A DNA stretch of 47,634 nucleotides from the NCBI RefSeq assembly GCF_011391645.1, contig NZ_JAABQC010000006.1:1-47634 (forward strand), written 5' to 3'. The notes under the pieces were generated by a model. It saw only the letters and a list, made by a program, of their open reading frames with translations. It made no database searches and was not told where the DNA came from. The translations under genes and the position numbers were made by a program. Within the stretch, counting starts at the first letter, position 1, and every line of letters starts with the position of its first letter. Source of the DNA: Rhodoferax sp. (GTDB taxonomy: Bacteria > Pseudomonadota > Gammaproteobacteria > Burkholderiales > Burkholderiaceae_C). This document shows positions 30,451 to 39,095 of the stretch, piece by piece.

Positions 30451-31685
30451 AGATACCTTTTGGTCCACTCCTTCTCAACCGGCTCGACCCAGGCAGCGTG
30501 CGGCTCGGGCAGCGTGGGCGCGCTGTTGGCCACCTGGCCCGGCAGCGGCTGGCTGGGGAACAGGGCGCGCTCGGCGGCGGGCAGTCGGGTCAGGTCAAGC
30601 ACGGTCGGGTCGCCCCAGTGCTTGATGTCGGCCTTGCGCGCCTGGGCCTTTGCCGAGAGCAGAAAATTGGCCACCACTTGGGCGCCGGCGGCGGCTTTGG
30701 CGTTGTACGGTATGGCCACAAAGTGCGTGTTACCAATGGTGCCTTTGGCGAACTGCCAACTGATGACCGAGGCCGGCAGGCGCCGGGCGGCGATTTCGTT
30801 GGCCGGCTCATTGGGGTTGAAGGTGAGCGCCAGCAGCAGCTCACCGTCGGTCATCATCTGGCGGACGGCGGCAGGGTTTTGCGGAAACTGCTTGCCACCT
30901 CGCCACAGGTGCGGGTGCAGCGCGTCCAGAAACTGCCACAGCGGCGCGGTGACCTTTGCAAAGTCGGCGGCCACCGGTGGCTTGGTCAACACGCCAACAT
31001 CGGCCACATGCTCCAGCAGCGCCTGCTTCACAAATGTGGTGCCGGTGAAGTCGGGCAGGCGCGGGTAGCTGATGCGCCCGGGCTGACGGCGCGCCAGCGC
31101 CAGCAACTCGGCCATGCTTTGCGGTGGCTGCGGCAGGCGCTTGCTGTCGGCAAATAGGGTGAACTGCGCCATGCCCCAAGGCGACTCCAGACCGTCGGTG
31201 GGCACCGAAAAGTCGTTGCGGGTGGTCGGCTTGCCCACCGTGTCCACGTATTTGAAGTTCGGCAGCGCCTCGGCCCAAGGGGCCAACAGCAGGTTGTCGC
31301 GCTTCATGGCGGCGAAGTTTTCACCGTTGATCCACACCAGGTCCACCGTGCCCTCGCCTGGCTGACGGCCGGCGGCTTTCTCGGCCCGCACACGCTTGAC
31401 CACGTCGGCGGTGTCGGTGATTTTGACGTGCTCCAGTTTCACGCCGTGGGCGGTCAGCACTTCGGACGCCACCCACTGCAGGTAGGCGTTGGTGGGCTCG
31501 CTGCCGGCCCAGGCATTGAAATGCACGGTCTGGCCCCGGGCGGCTTTCTCCAGGGTGGCCCAGGCGGGCGGGGCAGGCTGGGCCATGGCGGACGGCAAGG
31601 CCACGGCGGCTGTGGCGGCGCCGGCGCCCAGCAGCCACTGGCGGCGGGTGAAGGGGTGCTGGATGGAGGGTTTGTTGAGCGGCAA
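30447..31685 (-). CDS. ABC transporter substrate-binding protein (YnjB-like)
   Basis: Tat/Sec-like leader RRQWLLGAGAATAAVALPSAMAQ; GQTVHFNAWAGSEPTNAYLQWVASEV...VDLVWINGENFAAMKRDNLLLAPWAEALPN. Confidence 0.85.
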   Translation of the reverse strand: MPLNKPSIQHPFTRRQWLLGAGAATAAVALPSAMAQPAPPAWATLEKAARGQTVHFNAWAGSEPTNAYLQWVASEVLTAHGVKLEHVKITDTADVVKRVRAEKAAGRQPGEGTVDLVWINGENFAAMKRDNLLLAPWAEALPNFKYVDTVGKPTTRNDFSVPTDGLESPWGMAQFTLFADSKRLPQPPQSMAELLALARRQPGRISYPRLPDFTGTTFVKQALLEHVADVGVLTKPPVAADFAKVTAPLWQFLDALHPHLWRGGKQFPQNPAAVRQMMTDGELLLALTFNPNEPANEIAARRLPASVISWQFAKGTIGNTHFVAIPYNAKAAAGAQVVANFLLSAKAQARKADIKHWGDPTVLDLTRLPAAERALFPSQPLPGQVANSAPTLPEPHAAWVEPVEKEWTKRYL

Positions 31686-31715
31686 GATTGAGTCTCCGGT
31701 TGAATGGGGTGAAGC

Positions 31716-32603
31716 TTAAGGCAAGGCGGAACAAATTTGGGCGGACTCCAGCGCGTTGTGCACACCGATCACCAGGCCATCGGTGACCGCGGCGTTGAGC
31801 CAGACCGAAAAATCGAACGCGTCTGCCCGGGGGTCCTGCGGTGGGCAGGCGGCGTTCAGTGCGTCAGGGAGTGGCGCACCGCGCTGCAGTTGCCGAATCA
31901 GCGCCAGCACTGCCGGTGTGACTGCCGCGATGCGCGGGCGCAGGCCCTGGCGCCAGATCAGGGCATGCTCGCCCACGCCGTGCCGCAGGCGCTGGGCGGA
32001 CGCGCTTAGGTCTGGGGCCTGGCCTGGCGCCGCGTTCTGGTGGGCGGTGATCAGGTGCACCACCGGGAAGCGGCTGTCCGCGCAGGCGGTGCCGGGTGCG
32101 AGCGTGAGGGTGAGTTGCTCTGGCGGCTCGTGGGCCAGTCGGGCGAAGCTGGCCAGATCGGGTTGGGCGTCGGGCGCGCTGGCGGCGCGGTGCAGCGCCC
32201 ATTCGGCCCGCGCCACGTCCGCCAGGTAGGGCGCTTCGGCCAGCGCATGACTGGCCTGTAGAAAATTCGGCAGGGCGTTGCCCCATTGCGCCAGGTCGCC
32301 ACATGTGGGCGGGAAGTGGTGCCACAGTTGGCGCGCCAGCGGTGCGAAGTTGGCCGCACCCAGCAGGGCCGCCACCACCGGGTAGGCCGCCAGCAGGGCC
32401 GCTTCTGCGCTGGCGTGGCCGTTGGCCTGGTAGGCGCGCAGGCCGCGTTGTGACTGAGTGCGGGCCTTCGGGTTGCGGGCATTCAGCAGCGTGGCCAGCG
32501 CGACCTGTGCCACGTCAGCCGCCGCGCTGCCGGGTTGCGCAAACAGGGCTTGCAGCAGGGCCTGTTGCTGTTGGGCCAGCGGTGAGGGCGCGGTAAGGTT
32601 CAT
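31716..32603 (-). CDS. bufC: BufC/HvfC-type DUF2063 DNA-binding-domain protein (bufferin maturation partner)
   Basis: [21 protein letters not shown]...[30 protein letters not shown]; adjacent to the DUF692 gene with ATGA overlap. Confidence 0.82.
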   Translation of the reverse strand: MNLTAPSPLAQQQQALLQALFAQPGSAAADVAQVALATLLNARNPKARTQSQRGLRAYQANGHASAEAALLAAYPVVAALLGAANFAPLARQLWHHFPPTCGDLAQWGNALPNFLQASHALAEAPYLADVARAEWALHRAASAPDAQPDLASFARLAHEPPEQLTLTLAPGTACADSRFPVVHLITAHQNAAPGQAPDLSASAQRLRHGVGEHALIWRQGLRPRIAAVTPAVLALIRQLQRGAPLPDALNAACPPQDPRADAFDFSVWLNAAVTDGLVIGVHNALESAQICSALP

Positions 32604-33541
32604 GCGGGCTGCCTGGCAAATTCGGCTTTGGGTGTGGCGGCGCGGCTCAGAGCGCGGCGGGACTGGGTGCGCGCGCGCCCGGCTTCGTCCAGCAGCACAG
32701 ACAGGTCGGGCAGATCAGTGTCCCATTCAATCAGCGTGGGCAAGGCGCCAAATTGGCGCACAGCATGGCGGTAGAGCGCCCACACTTCGTCTTGCACGCG
32801 GCTGCCGTGGTCGTCAATCACGATGTCGCCGCAATCCGCGTGTCCCGCCAGATGCAGCTCGACGACGTGGGCCGGGTGAATGGCGTCGATCCAGTGCCGG
32901 CAGTCGGTTAGAGGATCCTGCGTGTCGCCGCGCAGCTGCGCATTGCGTGCGTTCACGTAGATGTTGTTCACATCCACCAGCAGTTGGCAGCCGGTGCGCC
33001 GAGCGAGCGTGTTGAGGAACGTCGGTTCGTCCATGTCGGCGTCGCGCCACTGGATGTAGGCCGAGAGGTTTTCCACTGCGAGGGGGCGACGCAGCCGATC
33101 TTGCACGTGCTGCACGTTGGCGCACAGCGTGTTCAGCGCTTCGTGGCTTTGTGGCACCGGCAGCAGGTCGGCTGCGTGCAGCGCAGCGCCGTTGCCAGCG
33201 GCTGGCAAGTTGCGCGCAAAACTGGCATGGTCGCTCACCCGCACGGGTTCAATCGCTTGCATCAGGCTGGCCAATTGGTCGAGGTGCCAAGAGTCGATGC
33301 CGCAAGCAGAGCCCAGTGACAGGCCCACGCCGTGCAGGCTGACGGGGAAGTGTTCGCGGCCCTCGCGCAGCACGGCCAGCGCGGCGCCGCCGGCGGCGAA
33401 GAAGTTTTCGGAATGGACTTCAATGAAATCAAGCGCGGGCCGGCGCTGCAGCAGTTCAGCGTAATGGGGATGACGCCAACCGATGCCCAACGGCGCTCCC
33501 GCGGGCGCGGCGGCAATCGGCAACGGCGTGGCGTGCGGCAT
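32600..33541 (-). CDS. bufB: BufB/HvfB-type DUF692 multinuclear iron-dependent oxidase (MNIO)
   Basis: [31 protein letters not shown]...GVGLSLGS...VSDHASF...[14 protein letters not shown]...[22 protein letters not shown], diagnostic of DUF692. Confidence 0.92.
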   Translation of the reverse strand: MPHATPLPIAAAPAGAPLGIGWRHPHYAELLQRRPALDFIEVHSENFFAAGGAALAVLREGREHFPVSLHGVGLSLGSACGIDSWHLDQLASLMQAIEPVRVSDHASFARNLPAAGNGAALHAADLLPVPQSHEALNTLCANVQHVQDRLRRPLAVENLSAYIQWRDADMDEPTFLNTLARRTGCQLLVDVNNIYVNARNAQLRGDTQDPLTDCRHWIDAIHPAHVVELHLAGHADCGDIVIDDHGSRVQDEVWALYRHAVRQFGALPTLIEWDTDLPDLSVLLDEAGRARTQSRRALSRAATPKAEFARQPA

Positions 33542-33547
33542 GGCGGA

Positions 33548-33850
33548 TCAGCTCTTTTTCATCATGTCGTCTTTTTTCATCATGTCGGCCTTGGCTTCGT
33601 CCATGGTCATGCCTTTCAGGGTAGCGCAGGTGCCTGCCGCGACATACTTCCACTCGCCCTTGTCGTTGTCCACCTTGGACTTTCCGGCGCAGGAGTGCGT
33701 GCCAGCAAGGTTGGCGCAATCGTTTTGGCCGGCTTTGGCAATGCCAAAGCACTTTTCCTTGGCGGTGCTTTGGGCCAGGGCGGGGGAGGAAAGCAAGGCC
33801 AGCGACATCAGTGAGGTGGCAGCGGCGGCGATCATTTGACGTTGGTTCAT
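33548..33850 (-). CDS. bufA: BufA-type (DUF2282) bufferin precursor peptide
   Basis: Signal peptide then [49 protein letters not shown] (four Cys, GxNDC/HSCAG/GTC layout); immediately upstream of the MNIO gene. Confidence 0.88.
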   Translation of the reverse strand: MNQRQMIAAAATSLMSLALLSSPALAQSTAKEKCFGIAKAGQNDCANLAGTHSCAGKSKVDNDKGEWKYVAAGTCATLKGMTMDEAKADMMKKDDMMKKS

Positions 33851-33920
33851 TTCGGGTGCTCCGGTAGGGGTGAGTGGGATAACCGGCACGCCTGTTTGCA
33901 AGATGGCCCACCGGTCGGAA

Positions 33921-33950
33921 GTAAGTCGGGGTGTCGTCCAGGTTCTTACA
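33921..33950 (-). promoter_or_regulatory. Putative ECF-type promoter / dyad operator of bufABC
   Basis: Minus strand TGTAAGAA-N14-CGACTTAC, same element as at 25655-25684. Confidence 0.6.
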
Positions 33951-33956
33951 CAGGGC

Positions 33957-33977
33957 CGGGAAAAAGTTTTTCCCGGA
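33957..33977. promoter_or_regulatory. Perfect 21-nt palindrome in the bufA / ECF sigma divergent intergenic region
   Basis: CCGGGAAAAAGTTTTTCCCGG (10-1-10). Confidence 0.5.
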
Positions 33978-34027
33978 CGCCTTCGTCGGTTAATCTGCTT
34001 GTTGTTCCCTCATTACACTTGGCGTCC

Positions 34028-34603
34028 ATGACATCCTCTAATGCCTCCCCGTTTGAGCAACAGTTGGTCGAACAACGGTTGTACCTGCTCAAATTTGCGC
34101 GCCTGCAAATGCGCAACGATGCCTGGGCCGAGGATGCGGTGTCGGAAACCTTGCTGGCCGCCTTGTCGAAGCCGCAAAGCTTCGAGGCCCGCTCGCAACT
34201 GAAGACCTGGCTGGTGGGGATTTTGAAGCACAAAATCATCGATGCATTTCGCCATCATCAGCGCGAGGTATGCGTGTCACCGTTGTCCGACGACGACAGC
34301 AACGACCCGCTGGAGCATATGGCGTTCAAGAGCGATGGCCACTTTGCCGAGAAACCGGCTGACTGGGGCGACCCGGAGCAAGACCTGAACAGCCGCCAGT
34401 TTTTTGCCATTCTGGAGGCCTGCACTGACAAACTGCCAGCAGTGCAAGGCCGGTTGTTCCTGATGCGCGAGTGGCTGGAACTGTCCAGCGAAGAAATATG
34501 TAAGGAACTTGGGTTGACCCCGACCAACCTTTATGTTCAGTTGCACCGCGCACGTCTGCGCTTGCGTGAATGTCTGGAACTTAACTGGTTTGCCGCACGA
34601 TGA
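34028..34603 (+). CDS. ECF-family RNA polymerase sigma factor
   Basis: QRLYLLKFARLQMRNDAWAEDAVSETLLAAL (region 2) and LPAVQGRLFLMREWLELSSEEICKELGLTPTNLYVQLHRARLRLRECLELNW (region 4). Confidence 0.92.
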   Translation: MTSSNASPFEQQLVEQRLYLLKFARLQMRNDAWAEDAVSETLLAALSKPQSFEARSQLKTWLVGILKHKIIDAFRHHQREVCVSPLSDDDSNDPLEHMAFKSDGHFAEKPADWGDPEQDLNSRQFFAILEACTDKLPAVQGRLFLMREWLELSSEEICKELGLTPTNLYVQLHRARLRLRECLELNWFAAR

Positions 34604-34818
34604 ACGCCTGGCTGAAAAAACTTCCCTTGATGCGCTCCTGCAAGGAGGTCGCAGCGCTTGTCATTGCCCGCGAGGACCGCGATTTGCCGGTTACCGAGCA
34701 ATGGGCCTTGCGCGTGCACATGACCATCTGCCAAGCTTGCCCCACGTTTGAGCGCCAAGTGCTCGGCATGCGCAACGCCATGAAAAACTGGCGCAATTAC
34801 GCCGACGACGAGCGCTGA
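34600..34818 (+). CDS. Small zinc-finger (zf-HC2-like) putative anti-sigma factor
   Basis: 72 aa, HMTICQACPTFERQ (HxxxCxxC), ATGA overlap with the ECF sigma gene. Confidence 0.75.
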   Translation: MNAWLKKLPLMRSCKEVAALVIAREDRDLPVTEQWALRVHMTICQACPTFERQVLGMRNAMKNWRNYADDER

Positions 34819-34944
34819 CCAGTCAGACGTTTTTGGTTCAGGCCAGTGGCGCCCGGGCCAATTGGCGAACGCCAAACGGGCCGAGACTTGAGGCTTTCTT
34901 TGGCATCGCGTGTAAGAGAACGCAACGCCCTTAGACCAATAGGC

Positions 34945-35445
34945 ATGACAATTTCTCTGGCACTCTCCAAAAGCATTTTTCACATCCGCTGCGCTGCCCT
35001 GCTGGTGGTCGCCATGGGCTCATCCGCCCACGCCGCCGAGCCAGTCAGCACCGGCCTGCTCGGCCAAGTGGCCATTGGCGGTAAAGACACGGTTTCTTAT
35101 TACTCGGCAGAAGCCAGGGCCAGCCACCAGACGGCTGAGGGCAGCAGCGCGTTCACGGTGCAGCACCTGGGGGCGTCGTGGCGGTTTGCCTCAAAAGCAA
35201 GCGCCGAAAAATTCGCCGCCAGCCCGGCAGCCTATGTGCCGCAGTACAACGGGCACTGCTCCAATGGTTTGTCGCTGGGTGAAGGCCTGATCAGCACCAA
35301 CGGCTCTGTGTGGGAGTTTTTTGGCGACAGGCTGCATCTTTTTTATGCAGAGCGCGGGCGTCAGCGCTGGCTGACAGGCGACTGGCAAGCATACCGCCAA
35401 CAGGCGGACAAGGCCTGGAAAGGCATACTGGCCGCCGAGTACTGA
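34945..35445 (+). CDS. YHS-domain-like secreted protein
   Basis: Signal peptide; VAIGGKDTVSYYSAEARASHQTAEGSSAFTVQHLGASWRFASKASAEKFAASPAAYVPQYNGHCSNGLSLG. Confidence 0.8.
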   Translation: MTISLALSKSIFHIRCAALLVVAMGSSAHAAEPVSTGLLGQVAIGGKDTVSYYSAEARASHQTAEGSSAFTVQHLGASWRFASKASAEKFAASPAAYVPQYNGHCSNGLSLGEGLISTNGSVWEFFGDRLHLFYAERGRQRWLTGDWQAYRQQADKAWKGILAAEY

Positions 35446-35611
35446 CCGTGGGCCTTATGCCGCGCCCCGGTATAGCAAGCTAACGGCCGGTGAAGACCGG
35501 GCGAATTCACTGGAGAGCCACCGCCGTCAGGTGGCGTGACCCCTACGCGGCTAACAGTTACCGTTAGAGCAGGGCAGTGAAGAGGCCAAATGTGCGGAGG
35601 CCAAAACTCGT

Positions 35612-35770
35612 ATGATGTTTCAGACCCTGCCGGCGCTCAATTACGCACTTGCCATGTCCGGCGTCCGCTTCCGCACCTATCTGCTCGGCACCTTGCTCGG
35701 GTTGCAGCTGCCGATCGTCTTGTATTACCTGTTTTTCGACACTCTGGCGCAACCGCTACATCTGGATTAG
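35612..35770 (+). pseudogene. Possible C-terminal remnant of a VTT/DedA-like membrane protein
   Basis: MMFQTLPALNYALAMSGVRFRTYLLGTLLGLQLPIVLYYLFFDTLAQPLHLD* resembles the VTT segment (xNYALGLTxVRFxxYLLGTLLG); no VTT-like N-terminal portion upstream in frame. Confidence 0.4.
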
Positions 35771-35786
35771 GTGGGCGCAATGATTA

Positions 35787-37733
35787 TTAAGTTGTGAAGG
35801 TTTGAGACGATTGAAGCCAACCAGCAAAGTCGCTGGCTGGAATCGGTTTGCTGAACAGATAACCTTGAAGAAGATCGCAATCCAGTGCCGCGAGTTGCGC
35901 CTGTTGCTCCGGGATTTCAACGCCTTCGGCAACGACTTTAAGACTGAGCGCTTTGGCCAGCGACAGAATGAGATTCACAATGGCAGCATCTTCAGTTGAG
36001 CTGCCCATCGTCCGGATGAAAGCCTGGTCAATTTTTAGCGTGTCAATCGGAAAACGCTTGAGATAAGAAAGCGATGAATAGCCCGTGCCAAAATCATCAA
36101 TCGCCAGCGAGACGCCAGTTTTCTTAAGTTCCTGCATGGTGGCAATGACACGTTCCGGATGGTCGGCTGCGACGGCTTCAGTGATTTCCAGTTCGATCAT
36201 GCCTTGTGGAATGGCGTGATTTTGCAAAGTGGCGGCCACCAGGCTCGGGAAAGCTTCGTCCTGAAACTGTTGCGCCGAGATGTTGACGGCAATCGGCAAG
36301 GGCGGCAGGCCGGCATCGGCCCAAGCGCGCCACTGGCGGCAGGCTTCGTTGAGTACCCAGGTGCCGATCGGCACAATCAGGCCGCTGTCCTCGGCGACCG
36401 GAATGAAAGCAGCGGGGGAGACCAGTTTTCCTTCCTGACGCCAGCGGATCAATGCTTCAGAACCTTGCGTTCGTTTGCCGTCGGCAGCTTGCTTGGGTTG
36501 GTAGTGCAATTCAAATTCGGCCTTTTCCAGGGCAACCCGCAGCAAGCCTTCGGTGACCAGCCAGTTGGTTGACTCATCGGTCATCCGCTTGTCGAAGAAG
36601 CGGTAGTGAGCCCCGCTGGATTTGGCGTTAAGCGCTGCATCGGCATTGCGCACCAGACAGCTGACATTGCCGCCATCACCGGGAAATAGCGAAATGCCAA
36701 TATCCAGTGCGATACGCAGGTCACGTTCCCCCAGAGAAAGCGATTGTTCGCTGATACTGGCCAGGTCCAGTGCCAGATATTCAGCCTCGACCTGCCCCGC
36801 GTTGCGCTTGGAAATAATGGCGAGACTGTCGGAATTCAAGCGATACAAACCACATCGGACCCCTTGCGAGTCCAGGTGAGCCTGCAGCCAGTTGGCGGTG
36901 GACTTGATCAACTGATCTGCTGTTTCGTGGCCATAAGTGCTGGCGACGATTTTGAGCCGATCAATGCGCAATATCTGCAGGAAACCGGCATTTTTTTGTT
37001 CGAGTTTGTTGCGCAGTTCTTCTTCTAATAGCCAACGATTGGGCAAGCCGGTGACACCATCAAAATAAGCTCGCCGATAGAGCTCGTCCTGATCCTTGAG
37101 GCGAGCATAAAGTGCAATCAGCACAAAAGCGGACACCAGCAACACTGACACACTGAAACCCAATTGCAGATCGGTCAGCCGCGCCACCCCAATGAGGGCC
37201 GTTTCACCGTCTTTTTGTGCGGCGACGCTGAGCTCATCGCTCCACATCGTGAGCATGACAGCCATTTCGTCAATCACGCTTTGGGCACTGGCCAGATGTT
37301 CGCGCAGCGTATCCCAACTGCGACCTTCACCCTTGGCCATTTCCTGATCGAAACGGTGTGCATGCAAGTCAAACGCTTGAACCATGCCAAGAAATTGCAG
37401 GCGTTTCATTTCGCTCAGACTGAGTTGAGACAGCGCATCAACATGGGCGTGAACGCGTTCGGCATGCTCTTTGTATTTTTCCTGCCAGACCAGGCGCTCG
37501 CCCGTGGAGTAGCTGAGATAAAGCTGTTTCACACGAGCCGACATGGCGGCTTGTAACGCGCCGATTTCACGCAATTCCGGAATGCGCTCCTTGGCCAGGG
37601 TTTCGGCCTGCTGACTGACTACTCTCCCGGAGCTAATGCTCATCCAGGCAACCGTGATAACGGCGATCAGGACACCGACGAAGACAATCAGCAACCAGCG
37701 TGCACGGCGCTTGGGATCAGCGGGTTTGGTCAT
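35787..37733 (-). CDS. Membrane-anchored GGDEF (degenerate)-EAL protein, predicted c-di-GMP phosphodiesterase
   Basis: N-terminal TM and helical sensor region; degenerate GGDEF site (RLNSDSLAII); intact EAL motifs (SEALIRW, EITEAVAADHPE, DDFGTGYSSLSYLKRFPIDTLKID, QGYLFSKP). Confidence 0.9.
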   Translation of the reverse strand: MTKPADPKRRARWLLIVFVGVLIAVITVAWMSISSGRVVSQQAETLAKERIPELREIGALQAAMSARVKQLYLSYSTGERLVWQEKYKEHAERVHAHVDALSQLSLSEMKRLQFLGMVQAFDLHAHRFDQEMAKGEGRSWDTLREHLASAQSVIDEMAVMLTMWSDELSVAAQKDGETALIGVARLTDLQLGFSVSVLLVSAFVLIALYARLKDQDELYRRAYFDGVTGLPNRWLLEEELRNKLEQKNAGFLQILRIDRLKIVASTYGHETADQLIKSTANWLQAHLDSQGVRCGLYRLNSDSLAIISKRNAGQVEAEYLALDLASISEQSLSLGERDLRIALDIGISLFPGDGGNVSCLVRNADAALNAKSSGAHYRFFDKRMTDESTNWLVTEGLLRVALEKAEFELHYQPKQAADGKRTQGSEALIRWRQEGKLVSPAAFIPVAEDSGLIVPIGTWVLNEACRQWRAWADAGLPPLPIAVNISAQQFQDEAFPSLVAATLQNHAIPQGMIELEITEAVAADHPERVIATMQELKKTGVSLAIDDFGTGYSSLSYLKRFPIDTLKIDQAFIRTMGSSTEDAAIVNLILSLAKALSLKVVAEGVEIPEQQAQLAALDCDLLQGYLFSKPIPASDFAGWLQSSQTFTT

Positions 37734-38776
37734 ATCTGCTGTTTTTAGTAAAGAAGTTCGGCGAGTTGTATGTTCAGGATCGTTGACAGCTGTTCTATAT
37801 GGTGGAGCCGAGCAAAATGTAAGGTTCAGGTGATTCGTCGGCTGACCGACAAATACCTTACAAAATATGATTGAGAGGCTTTACGCGATGGAAAAAAATT
37901 CCGCTGGATGGCCGATTGGTTAAGGCCGTCTGATCAAGGTGCGTATTGAACAAGCGAACCATACGCGGGCTTCGCTTAGGGCTAAAAATGCTTGCCAATC
38001 GGTGTTTTCGGCATAAATGCGATCACCTTTGCTGAATTCAGAGCGCAAACACGATCATGCATTGGTGCCCATTTCGACCGTTGGTGGAGCAGAACCCCAT
38101 TGGCCGGATTGGCCGAGGTTACGTGCTCCAGTCAGCCTCCACGAACGGCAGGTGTACGGCGCGAAGCAGGCATTCAGTCGGCGCACGTCATTAGTTTTTA
38201 CAATTGCCTGCCAGTTTGAAGTATTGGGCGACGGATTGTCGGCCTGACCGGTCCGTGGAGGATTGCTAGTCGGGCGGCAGCTCGTCTTCACATTGCAGCC
38301 GTTTGACCATCGCCGACGAAAAATCAGCGGCGACAAATCGGAGCGGCTGCTTACCAAAAATCGCTACTCACCCTATCGACCCGGAAGCGACGGTCGGCCG
38401 TCGGCGTCATAGATGACAGGTTCCAGGGAGTAAGCCGCCGTTCAATATTTGAGGTGGGTGCCTGGGCGTCGGCCACGGCGGACTTGCCATTCTCGGGAAA
38501 CCGGATGCTCAGAAAGTAGCGGTGAGTGTGTCGGAGAGCGTCGCGCGGATCGGAATTGCAAGCGCAGATTGCAGTCCTGTATTCTCGACTGCCGGGTTAG
38601 CCGGCATTTCATTTACCACTTTGTGGAAGCTGAAGTATGCGTAGGTGCGGCCCAGTATTGCCATCCTGCCAATAGGCTTCAAGTTCAGAGAAAAGAGCGA
38701 TAAGTTGCCCAACAACCTGATCCGGTGCGTATCGGTGACAGCAACGGAGCGGTAGGCAGACATGACTGTCAGGTTT

Positions 38777-38814
38777 GGAGAAATTTGTGGACCAGCTACG
38801 CAGCGGGAGCGGTC
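38777..38814 (+). repeat. Copy 1 of a short dispersed repeat
   Basis: ggagaaatttgtggaccagctacgcagcgggagcggtc; the last 16 nt are identical to 46411-46426. Confidence 0.5.
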
Positions 38815-39095
38815 TACAGAAGTTCAACTTGCCCGCCCGACAGCGGACACCGGCACCAATTTGCTCGATGTCGATTGCGGATACGCGAATTCAACAAAAC
38901 GGGAACCCGGAGTCCCCAGTAGCGTGTGCTCACGGGTATCAGCTTTTGACCAGCAGAAAGGTCCACACATTTAAGTTTCCATAAAGCTAGCGTTAAAAAA
39001 TGCGCCAAACAGGAACAAAGGGAACAATCCTACGTAAGTTGGCTAAGGGTTTCTACCAATAGCATTTTTTTATCGTTAAATTAACGTATACGCTA

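Noticed and set aside
29632-31068. 478-aa plus-strand ORF opposite the ABC permease/SBP
   Set aside because: Gln/Arg-rich shadow ORF; the minus strand has convincing transporter proteins with overlapping start/stop codons
35478-35569. Calling a true integron attC site
   Set aside because: Only loose matches (AGCTAAC / GTTAGAG deviate from RYYYAAC / GTTRRRY) and no integrase or cassette ORFs nearby; kept only as one hypothesis for the hairpin tract
38509-38763. 84-aa ORF and other short ORFs in the 37.9-39.1 kb tract
   Set aside because: No recognisable domain, transposase or toxin motif; no clear ribosome-binding sites; treated as noncoding/decayed sequence
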